This document shows, in pieces, positions 24,242 to 43,269 of a stretch of 64,000 bases of DNA (its first letter is position 1; every line of letters starts with the position of its first letter). The position numbers were made by a program, and so were the translations under genes. This DNA comes from Psettodes erumei (taxonomy: Eukaryota; Chordata; Actinopteri; Pleuronectiformes; Psettodidae), in contig JAFBJZ010000865.1 of NCBI GenBank assembly GCA_016785225.1, positions 434,001 through 498,000 on the forward strand, in the 5' to 3' direction. Below the pieces are notes generated by a model. That model did not search any database, was not told where the DNA came from, and saw nothing but the letters and a program-made list of their open reading frames with translations.

Positions 24242-27200
24242 ATGAGTGGAAGAGAACACTTTCTGCTCCTGGCAGGTAAGGTTTCTATGAAATATGAAGT
24301 AGGACCACTGGTGTTACAGGTTTGGGATCGCAAAGGTTTAATTTTTTTTTTGCTAATATTGCAGTTATTTCATATTTTTTCAAAAGAGTTTACTTTGCAT
24401 TTCTAACATTTTCACGAAGCTCTGTCATGGTGGTGACAGTCAACATTAGGTCCTTCTATTTGATTTACAGCTTCACAAACTGAAGCACAATTTTGAATTA
24501 ATTATATTGCTGAACAATTAAAAGTTGATATGTATTCACTAAAGATGCACTCACACATTTCTCACTGAGTTTTTATAAACTTCTGAAGATGTTATATTGA
24601 AGATAACATTGATTCACTAACCCCAGTGAACTCAACATTCTACATTACTAATTAAAAATCCTATTTAATAACAATGTGGAAAATTAATCATGCATTGTAT
24701 CAGTGTAAGAAAAATGTTGAAAATAATATCCAAACTGAAAAAAATATATGTATATATTTTTTATGTATTTTTAAAAATGCTGAAATAGTTGTTAAATGCT
24801 CATTGCATATACACAGATTTGCACATTACTATTCTATGCAGGCTAATTTGCATTGTTGTTTGTGCACCATAGCTATGCAAGTCATCTATATCTAATATTA
24901 ACAGTTAAATTTTGTTACAGTGTTGGTGTTCCTGCCAAAATGTCACCAAAAGCCAAACGGTAATAAGTATTCACACATCCCCTTAATGCTTTCCCTCTAT
25001 TACTTCTCAGAGGTTTGAAATGTAAATGGATGGCAGCAGTAATCATGTGCAACAGACGTTTACGGCTTCTGTAGAAATGACCAATTTGCCATGTGTTATC
25101 ATGCCTACACAAGAACTTCACTGCATGTCATCTTTTCCTTCGTCTTTCTGCCTCTTAAGTCTTTATGTCACCTGAACTCATGGTGATCTACAATGGGGAC
25201 TTATTTTACTTGAGCTGCACTGGAAGTGGGGGCAAAGTAAAATGGTACATTAACAACGTAGAACAAACGACGACGAAAGAAACCTGGAAGATTCCAGTTG
25301 CTTCACCCAAGCACTCGGGCTTTTATCAATGTGAGAGCAATGGACAAAAGAGTGACACTTTCCCCATCAAAGTCCTGGGTAAATGTACCACATGAACATA
25401 ATAATTACAGTTCATACTCCCAAAGATGTGGCGATGTATATAATTGTGTAATTTATGTATTTACTATTCAGAGTTCATCCCCCTTGCCTCACTCTCAATC
25501 GAGACAGGCCACCCAGTGATGAAGACCGGATATTCAGTTATCCTGAAGCTTGATTACGAGGATGGTCTACAGGGCTGGAAATGTTGGGTGTACAGGAGAG
25601 AAAATAACGAGATGAAGAGGATTAATCTTAGGTTGCAGAACAATGAGAGTATAATCTTTCAGTCCTCGCCACTGCAAGTCCCTGAAACTATTTTCTGGTG
25701 TACTGATCATGCTAAACAACAGAGAAGCAACCAAATTGTAGTCAGGACCTCAGGTAGGTGTGCAATTTCTTGCAACCTCTGTCAAACCCTAACATTTCTG
25801 AGTCGAAAGATATGTGACAGCACTTGTTATTCCAAAGCATGATCTCAAAGCTCTAAGTTTTTACATTTTGTATCAATTTTACTTTTATTTCCAGTTATTT
25901 AACCTGTAGGGGTCAAACTAATCATCTTCAATCATCTATCCGTCTTCTTTCAGATAAGGCCGTATCACTGGAAATGTATCCGCTGCCTGCTGTAGTTTCC
26001 GATAATCTGATTCTGAGGTGCCTTGTCTGGGGCACAGATGAAATTAGCAACATTGTTTTCTACAAAGACAATGCAATCATTATTCACGCCGTCAATCCTA
26101 CCTACACAATCACCGATGTGACAGAATCTACGCAAGGGAAATATAAGTGTGATGCAACCTACAAGTACAAGGGCAACATTGACGGGTCCCTGAATCATAG
26201 AGTCTCTGATACTCAAGATGTGTTAGTCCAAGGTGTGTATATCCAACCGATACTTTTTGACTGCTTTTGACTGCTATGACTGCCAGAGTGATGACTTAAG
26301 TTTCCCTCTTTTATATGATACTGTATGATTTACACAGCGAACACCTTTTAAAGTCCTGTTCCTCATATGTTGCTCTCTCAGAACCTCCCATCAAGGCAGT
26401 TCTCTCTGAGAAAAATGGCTTGTCATGTTCTTGTTCAATATGTTCCTCGAATACCTCCTATCGATGGTACCGCAAGAGCGACGATCAGCAATGGGCATCG
26501 ATGGGTGTAACCGAACAGGACATGAAACCAAATAAGAGGCGCACTTACGCATGCAGAGCCATGTGGCCTAACGGGAGGTCTTTTCTCAGCAACTCTTTCA
26601 TTTGTGAGTTCCTGCTTTTGTTTCCGTTAATCTGCTTTGAAATTGTTCCCCATTGCTGTACATTAAGAATACTTAACTCGTCATGAGGTGCATTGCTCCA
26701 GCTGTGAGAAGTCACGTACAGTGTCCTCTGTGATTCAGGCGTGAGCTTTCAACATGTGAAAAACAAACTAATATGAATGCAGGCTCACAGGAATTTCAGT
26801 CGTGATATATTATATATGTTCTATCTCACTTTCAGATCCAGTCAACAACACAAACAAATCGCTTGTCAGCCTCCTGCTCATATTGATTTTAGCACTTTTA
26901 GCATTTTTAGCATTTTGCTTCTATAAATGGTACAAGAGAAATAGCACAGGTGAGTGACTACTTCTTGTTTTCCACCTTGTGTGCACGTTGAAGGCCACTG
27001 CTTATACCTTAACTAAAGGTAATTAAACAAAATATCACCTTTCTTAGATTTAGGCCCAGTTTACGAGGACGTGGCACTTCGAGAAAAAGATAAAAATTAT
27101 GAGACACTGCAGGTGGCACGTGGTGCCCAAATGGAGGCGATGTATGACACCCTAAACCCAGGAGCACCAGCCACAGAGAAGAAAGAGGGTCCATATGAGG

Positions 27201-27394
27201 CACTGAAGAAAGAGGGAATGAAAGAGGGGGCATACAGCACCCTTGGTATGGAGGACGCAGGTGGAGCAGAGGGAGGATATGAGGCACTGAAGAAAGAGGG
27301 AATGAAAGAGGGGGTATACCACACCCTGGGAATGGAGTGGGCAGGAGGAGTGGGAGGACACAAAGCAGAAGAGAAAATGGCCAAAGACAAATAA
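24242..27394 (+). CDS. Fc receptor-like type I membrane receptor with four Ig domains and a CD3zeta-like multi-tyrosine tail
   Basis: Eight exons give 511 residues, every intron in phase 1 as usual for Ig genes: 24242-24275, 24921-24959, 25160-25378, 25472-25753, 25954-26232, 26382-26603, 26836-26949 and 27048-27394. Exons 1-2 encode a split signal peptide (about residues 1-24). Exons 3-6 each encode one Ig domain. D1, D3 and D4 have the usual Cys-Trp-Cys pattern; D2 lacks Cys at the first position but has one right after the core Trp (WKCW). D1-D3 look like the Fc receptor/FCRL family. Exon 7 is an uncharged transmembrane helix followed by KWYKR, so pairing with FcR-gamma through a basic residue is not expected. 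Exon 8 encodes the tail of about 120 residues with seven tyrosines: YEDV, YETL, YDTL, YEAL, YSTL, YEAL, YHTL. The ATG opens a hydrophobic leader and the exon ends in a clean donor. It is probably an immune-cell surface receptor; the ligand is unknown and I do not give a gene name. Confidence 0.85.
27194..27361 (+). repeat. 84-bp tandem duplication encoding a two-tyrosine signalling module
   Basis: Two copies of an 84-bp (28-codon) unit start at 27194 and 27278. The first 37 bases are identical and the remainder diverges modestly. Each encodes YEALKKEGMKEG followed by (A/V)Y(S/H)TLGME and an acidic/Gly-rich spacer. The unit length is a multiple of three, so the frame is kept. It lies within the last exon of the receptor gene. 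Confidence 0.95.
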
Positions 27395-27404
27395 TGTGTA
27401 ATCT

Positions 27405-27542
27405 TCTTCCTCTTTCTGCTGCTCCCTTCAGGGGTCACAGTGAATCATCTGCCTCCATTTAATCCTATCCTCAACATCCTCTTCTTTCACACCAGCTAAC
27501 TTCACAATGTGCTCCTTTACCACATACATTAACCTCCTGTGC
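27405..27542 (-). mobile_element. Teleost interspersed repeat fragment, non-LTR retrotransposon-like, in the receptor 3'UTR
   Basis: Starting about 10 bp after the stop codon, the plus strand carries a phrase (CTGCTCCCTTCAGGGGTC, then ATCATCTGCCTCCAT, then a pyrimidine-rich part with CCTCTTCTTTCACACCA) that I recognise as recurrent in fish genomes and transcripts. There it is usually read as the antisense of a LINE-type element. The copy is short and diverged with no intact ORF. Family assignment is from memory, so the exact name is left open. Confidence 0.55.
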
Positions 27543-27644
27543 AACACAGTAGATTGTAACATGCTTCTTTTGCATTAAATACAACAATAGTTTGTAGTTT
27601 CAGCAAAGTTTTGTAGCAAACCTGTACCCTAAAATGGAGGTTGA

Positions 27645-27815
27645 ATTAAAGCAATTCTGGTTTTATGTAGTTGTTTTATTGTTGTTCTTTTCTATGATCA
27701 CTTACACCACAACATTTAAGTGAAGATGTGATGAAGGAATTCAGTGCCGATGAAACTTTCAGGGCCATCACACATTACATCCTGTCAGTGGTTGTGGTGC
27801 CACGGAGAAAATAAA
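27645..27815 (+). terminator. Candidate polyadenylation signals of the Ig receptor gene
   Basis: ATTAAA occurs at 27574-27579 and 27645-27650, and AATAAA at 27810-27815 with an A-rich stretch right after it. Any of these could end the transcript about 180-420 bp after the stop codon at 27392-27394. Confidence 0.45.
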
Positions 27816-27831
27816 GGTAAAAAAAAAAAAA

Positions 27832-30454
27832 AGATGACAAATTGACAAACTTTAACTCGATCATTTCTCAACCAGTCCTTACTCTGTTAAAATCTGGAAA
27901 ATTCTTAGATATTGTATATTACGTTCAATAGTGGTTAAGCTATGACAACATAATAATTAAATAAGCATAATAAAAATTGTCAAGAAAATACATTTTTAAT
28001 GCAGTCTTTATAAAATGTTTTTATTTTTCTGGTGATAGAAGAAACCTTACATGGACTGCGAGATATTAGATTTCTTGTGGGAAACTACTGTCGACCCATT
28101 AAATATGTTGTTTGACCACTGTTGTTCTCCTTTCCCCATTCTTCCTGCTCTCTTCTGTCCCTTTCTTTGTGCCATGTGTCTGTGCACACCTTGTAACACG
28201 ATGCTGGCTACAAAAATATAGCAAGAAACATTTTAGTGCAGCATTATCAGCAATGGATATCTTTCCTCTCCGTTTCTCACTTGCCCTCTCACTGACAGAT
28301 GGGTGCAGGATAATCTCATTGATTTCAGAGACCGGAGCAGGGCGGTGAAGGTGAATCCCCGAGCCTCGGCGTGGTGAGGCCTTTGTCCTGGTGCTATCAA
28401 AATCTATTTTTCTTCTTCATTTCCGTGCTATCATACTTTAGCTCAGGGATCGATACACCATCTGAAAAGGAGCACCAGATTATGGGTAACATGAAACCAT
28501 TATATCCAAAGGTTTAAAAACCGGCATTGTTTACGTCTGAATCCAAATTAAGCAGAGAAAAGCTGGTTCAAACAAGATGTCCTGTAAGTTAAAAAAAAGA
28601 AAAGCTGATTAAAAATGTAACACTCGTCTGTAATCAAATATTTACAGCACGATAGTTTATGCACTACATAATATCAAATAATAAAACATGAAAATGGGAG
28701 TAATACATAAGCATGAATTGTAAAGAATATCTATAATTATTTTATGGGACTTATCACCTCTAGGTTTTATTATACAATTTTCCATGTGGTACATAATTTT
28801 CACATTTGCAGTTTTAGTTTACAATCCGGAACAAAACATTCAACAATAAATGAATGAAAAATGACAAAAACAGTAAAAACCCTGGCATTTAATATTCATC
28901 TATCAATAAACTCTAATCACTGAAACAGTATCAGCCAAAGTGATACCACCCTGTATCTTAAGACAGGGATATTTCATTTGAACTAAGTTTAATTTTAAAC
29001 CAAACCTTTGGGGCTATCTAGATACATTACAACATCACAACTAACAAAAATAAAACAAATTGCTCATGTACAGTAAAATGTCATTGTTTTGTTGTCAATT
29101 ATCTGCCTTTATATGTAATTGGTCTTTAGTTTACTGATTTTATCATTTATCATTTCTTCAACTTGCTGCACTATAAAATAAAGCTGAGGGAAATTCCACC
29201 TTCTTACGAGATGAATTTACACCAACTGTATGTGGCAGCTTCACAAGACTGACAGTTCCCTTTTTATTCGCACATTCATCTGGATGCGTAACTGGTGCTG
29301 CAGCTGCTGTGACTGAGAGAAGAGACTGACATGTGTTGGGGTTCGTAGGTTATTAATAACAGTGACAGCCAGGATTTGCCTGAGAGAGAATATGTTAACA
29401 CTTGGAGCATGAATTTCCTGAACACAACAGTAACATAACGTGTTACTGTGCATGAAATATGAAACCATTTATTACCTGAAAAGTCTATGGAACAAAATTC
29501 CAACGTTGGATTTTGAAGAAAGGAGCCTTGAGGGGACCTGATATAAATAGCTCCAAACTAAGAAGCTAATTAAATAAATGTATTACCTTGGATAATGACA
29601 TTCCTTGTAGTCATATATGGGGTATATTTACTTCCCAGTTTGTCAGCAGGCAGACAGGTTAGAGGCCTAGTGCATAAAACATTTTTGCATGAGGAAATCA
29701 AAAAACTCCATCTAAAATTGGTCAGTATGGGCTATTTAAACTTAACAGGAAACAGTAATCGTTATTACCGATTTATTAATTATGAATTAATTCATTAATT
29801 TCTCATCGATCAGTAAACCAATACTACGGTGTAAAATATTTTGTTGTATTGGCACAAGTAACATGCTTTTTCTTCAAAGTGTGCACATTAAGAAAAAAAC
29901 TTTAACTTCAGTGGAGGTGCTACTATGGGTTGCAAAGACTCCACAACCATTAATTAAACTTTTTTTAAAACCAGTTAAACAAACTCACCCAAAGAAAAGA
30001 AATGTGTATCATATGTAACACAAATATAAATGAGAGGCATACTAATGGAATCCAAATCCTGTCAATTAATACAGAAATTTCTACAATTATTGCAGTGAAT
30101 AAACATTAAAGAACACCACGCCAGGCCTAAAACACAGCCCTTCTCCAGCAGATATTACAGGGAAACTGACGGGTCCTAAAACACTGTAACTTAACACGGT
30201 TCTCAAATTGTCTGTCACATGGTAGGCAATTGCAATCGCACAAACACACTAACTAACCTTTACTAACGTCTTCACCTCCACTGCACAGTCTCTTTGATTT
30301 CAGTTCACTTATATTAATATGGTCAGACTTGCTGAAAATTGTCCCTTCCCGCCTTCCATTTTAAATCAGCACTTTTAAAGTTCTCCATGCCGCCAGGTGA
30401 AACTTCACACTGTTGACATACTGTTTCTGCCTCACTAAAGGCTATGTGCAGGTT
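27832..30454. other. Tail-to-tail intergenic region between the Ig receptor and slc17a7
   Basis: AT-rich, with no supported gene. It probably contains the slc17a7 3'UTR: minus-strand AATAAA motifs (TTTATT on plus) lie at about 29773, 29468 and 29263, and I cannot choose among them. Open frames at 28112-28348 and 29241-29503 lack homology. Confidence 0.5.
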
Positions 30455-39458
<9,004 letters not shown>

Positions 39459-39914
39459 CCTCACGACTCCAGGATCCAACCAATGTGCAGTCTTTGCGCG
39501 CTCCCGTCTGAGCGCACAGCCTTCTCCTCTGCTCCCCCCGCCTCGTGTTTCTCACTCACACATAAAAAAAATAAAACTTGATTTATCTTATTTTTTCTAA
39601 CTTGATCGCCAGACTCTCCTTAACCCCGCAGTTTCCTTTGCAGCGCGATCTGTGGTCAGCGACACTGATCTTCCAGAGATTTAATTTGCTTCAGCCTCCT
39701 TTATGGAAAATCAACTGAGCAAACATTGTCGGTCCCACTTTGCCAGTGTCCTTAATGTCCAGGTGAACTTCTTTACACTCTTTGTTATCCGGTAAGTTTC
39801 AGGACGAGCTGGAGGCAACTTTCGACAGGATTCATGGCCAGACGGTGTCTCTGGCCGTGGTCCTGAAACCAGATTACCGTTGCCTGTGCGCTAATCTTCT
39901 CCAAGTGAGTGTCC

Positions 39915-39948
<34 letters not shown>

Positions 39949-41080
39949 TGAGTGGAAGGTAGCATGTCACTTCCTTCCCCGCAGCCCCGGCGTTTTAAGC
40001 ACTGACTATCCAAGCAGAGGCTATTCTTGGATAGCGCAAGCCTTGAATGGAGAGAGTTGGAGTAAACACTGTCCGATCGAAGCATATTAACAGAGTTCCC
40101 AGGTATTTATAACAAGGGAGGGGCAGGATGCTCCCAGGACGTCGGTAATGACTACATTCATACTGTTCATACTGTACTCATGGTCTCTTATGCGCATCGT
40201 ACCATCACTGTTAGAGCAGCCACGAAACTTCATTAGTAAGTGCACTGAATAACTAGCTTACTAAATACCTTTAATTTATTTAAAAAAAATTGGGACACGT
40301 GACTTTTGAAACTAATGAAAATAATGGCAAATCATCTGATTTGTGTAACCTCAGAGTAAAACCATTGACAGGCCTCATGTTCCTTTGGGATACTGATATG
40401 GAGCTTTGTATAGAGAACTAAGTGGAGGGGCACCAGTAATTTGCCACCCATCTGTGTGTCCAAAGACCTACTGTATGCACAGCTCAACTTTCTTTGTTTA
40501 ATTTTCTTTTTTTTCAGCAGTGCATGGACAGCAGTTTGTTACTGTATTCTAGGGGTCTGGAATAACAGGGATACATGCTAAAACGAATAATGTCTGAGTT
40601 CCATTAAGATGCCTCAGTGTCAGAGTCCTGGTGCTCTGCATGTCGGCTCACTGTCACGCTGTCATGGCTCAGTGGGACACATCAATAGCAGGGCGCCATC
40701 ATTAATGGTATAACTAAGGTGTGCTTTTCCTGCAAGTCATTCCCCGTCATTCTCTAGCCTCCGGCTACTGAACTGCCAAGCTTGTTATTTCTTCACTATA
40801 GCCTTACAGTCATTGTGTGTCACATCCAAACTAAGGAGAGAAAAGCCAGAAATATTAAGCATTTTCTGTATGAGCCCTAATGTACATGTATGGATCCAGA
40901 TATACCTTTTAACTTTGTGATTTGGTTATATAATCAGTTATACCAGTTTTGCTGGCATTAAAGTTAAAGAGGAAATAGTCGAAATTATCTTAACTATGAG
41001 ACTGTATTTACTATTTTCTGATACCACACTGGACAACTACTGTCAGGATGGACAGTATTAGATATAGTAAAAAGGTCTAG
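39459..41080. other. Region between the slc17a7 start and the next gene's 3' end
   Basis: The first few hundred bases should be the slc17a7 5'UTR and promoter (minus strand); the sequence around 39460-39550 is moderately GC-rich. A (GT)n run lies at 39917-39946. No other gene is supported. Confidence 0.5.
39917..39946. repeat. (GT)n microsatellite
   Basis: An uninterrupted GT run about 460 bp upstream of the slc17a7 start codon (gene on the minus strand). Confidence 0.95.
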
Positions 41081-41086
41081 TTTATT
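41081..41086 (-). terminator. Candidate polyadenylation signal AATAAA (minus strand)
   Basis: TTTATT on plus is AATAAA on minus, about 380 bp downstream of the stop codon of the 41469-42629 gene. It is a plausible 3' end; no transcript data are available. Confidence 0.4.
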
Positions 41087-41468
41087 GTGACTTGACTAAC
41101 ATATGACACAAATGTCTACAGTGATGCACAAGCAAATGTCTAGGGCATATTTGTGGTAAAATATGGTGGTTACAAGCAGTGAGAAGGCAACAGGTCAGGA
41201 AGTTCCAGACAGCAATCTGGTGTCTGGAATCAAATCTGGCCGTGGCAGAGGATGGATACTTCTGCTAAAAGTGTTTTCCTACATATTCTTGCTGGTGAAA
41301 ACCCTACTTAGGTAAAGTTATATGCGTGAACCCCGTAAAAGGGTAAGATTATGTCTGATGTGGCCAAATAATGATGGAAACAAGATGAAGGTTCAAACAA
41401 CTGACTACTTCTACTACTTCTCCTTTATGACATTCGAAAGTGTTGAACTGCTGACCAAGCCTTCAACG

Positions 41469-42629
41469 TCAGATGCAGCTCTTCTCCAGGTCCTTGGCCG
41501 ATATGGTTTTCAGAGAGTGAGAGGAGAGGAAGAGGGGAGGGAAGGGCATGGCGGAGGGAGGTGGGGACAGGCTGGGTGGGACAGAGATGATGGATGGAGT
41601 GTCCGAGAGCGAGCCGTAACCAGCCTTCCGCATGTCTACGGCGCTGGAGTCAACGGAGGCGTGAAAAAACACCGGGGGAGGGTCCATGGGGTCTGCGGTT
41701 AAATCTGCCGGCAGAGATACTGTATAAGAAACTTGTAGATATTTCCCGTCTGATTTTTAAAAAATATTTTCAGTTTTTTTCCTGGATGGAAATCCCTGTG
41801 TGTCTGCTTATCAGGAGACAGTTTATCTGTGGCATCCTTTTGTGTCTCAGTGAGAGAAGTTTCCACCCTTGTAGATGTCAAGTTTTGTTTCAGTGGATCA
41901 TTTTCTGTGTTGTTGGGCAACTTGCTAATATAGGCAGTTAAGATACATTTGTTCTGCTTGTTTTTTTAACATATAAATGTCATGGTGAGAAGGTTTAGTA
42001 TCACATAGCTGCAGTTTCTTCAAGTGTAAGACTCTGACTCTGACTCTGATCCAATAATAGTTTAATAAAAACCTATTGATCTACCTGGGTCGTCATGCAG
42101 CTGGGTGTGCAGGTACTGCTGTTTGGTGTAGAACTTGTTGTAGATGCAGTACACGGCAGCCATCAGAGTGAAGGTTCCCAGGGCCGCAGCAACGAACAGA
42201 CCCACTTTGGCGTTATCTTTGTCTACGTGGCCATCTGTGGAGGCACAAGCGCACGTTTTCGCACAAATCCTGCTCAGAACGAGGGAGTAAGACTCAGTAT
42301 TCATGATGAAAAATAACCTGCCATCACAAAGTTTAACTTACTCTATAGTTTACAAGAATGTACAAGATGTGGAACACCATTTAGTACATGATTAACAGTG
42401 TGTAGGGTGGATACGAAACAGACTTACATGTCCGCTTTGCATTTAAATGAGCGGTTTCCTCCTTTCTGAGAAGGTCTCGAATGTGTGGCGGTGGCGGAAG
42501 AGGAGGAGGAACCGCTGCCGGGGCCCGATGGCCGTCGACGTCCTGCTCAGACCGCAGGGTGCTCTGCGAGCTGCTCAGTGGAAACACCAGCAGCAGGCAC
42601 AGAGCTGCCAGGCCTGCCATGTGGCTCAT
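41469..42629 (-). CDS. Unidentified type I single-pass membrane protein, 191 residues
   Basis: Three coding exons join in phase 1: 42428-42629, 42085-42234 and 41469-41692. Exon 1 has a signal peptide (MSHMAGLAALCLLLVFPLSS) and a proline run (PPPLPPPPHIRDLL). Exon 2 has one transmembrane helix (GLFVAAALGTFTLMAAVYCI) followed by basic YNKFYTKQQY. Exon 3 is a Ser/Pro-rich cytoplasmic tail (GYGSLSDTPSIISVPPSLS) ending KDLEKSCI. An upstream acceptor (TTCGCAG) and a donor at about 42957-42958 imply a noncoding first exon. I do not recognise the family with confidence. The position next to slc17a7 recalls human GFY (Golgi-associated olfactory signalling regulator), but I cannot confirm that from sequence. 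Consistent splice phases and the signal-TM-tail layout make it a real gene. Confidence 0.75.
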
Positions 42630-42958
42630 CCACTGGTACGCCTGCGAATAACAAAAAGAAGATAGAACCAGTGGAGATAAAGAAAAAATAATCTTATCTG
42701 TACTAAACCTGACTTATTTAAAAAGCATATGCACACAGGGCTGATCAGGAAGTTGCTGACCTGGGGGGTCACAGCTATTTAACTTCACAATTTTCAAGAC
42801 AACAGTTGTTTTCCCATACTGTAGTTATAATTTCCCACCTGCCCCTGCTCTAAAATGAGGCCCATCGAACTATTTAACAACCTCACTATCGTACAAACGT
42901 TTACTATTAAGCGAGTAAAGTTGTCCCATATTAAATAGATGCGGTCAACTGCGTTTAC

Positions 42959-43180
42959 CTGAGGTCGGAGGGAGGATGTGGTGCGTCTGCCTGCCGGGTG
43001 TTGGTCCTGTGCTCTCTGTCTCTGGCTGACTGAAGCGAGGCTGCATCCAAGACAACTGGATTTCCCCAGACACATAATATGTCCTGGGGGGGACACCTGC
43101 GAGTGATCTTCCACAGAAGCATACGCGCTGTAGAAAGTGACTGAGGCGCCGCGTTCAGCCAAAACGAAGCAGTCTTCATG
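42959..43180 (-). other. Probable noncoding first exon of the 191-residue membrane protein gene
   Basis: On the minus strand a donor (CAG|GTAAAC) ends this exon at 42959. It pairs with the acceptor just before the ATG at 42629. The 5' boundary is a guess. Open frames across it have no homology. Confidence 0.4.
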
Positions 43181-43269
43181 GATTCCCTTTAGCACGTTGT
43201 GCTCTGGCACAATGTATGAGCTTATAAAAAATTTGACTTTGATTTGATTTGAACGCAACTTAAATACTG

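Noticed and set aside
27009..27438. Minus-strand open frames opposite the receptor tail exon
   Set aside because: They are antisense shadows of the repetitive tail exon, whose plus-strand reading is supported by splice phase and homology-like motifs.
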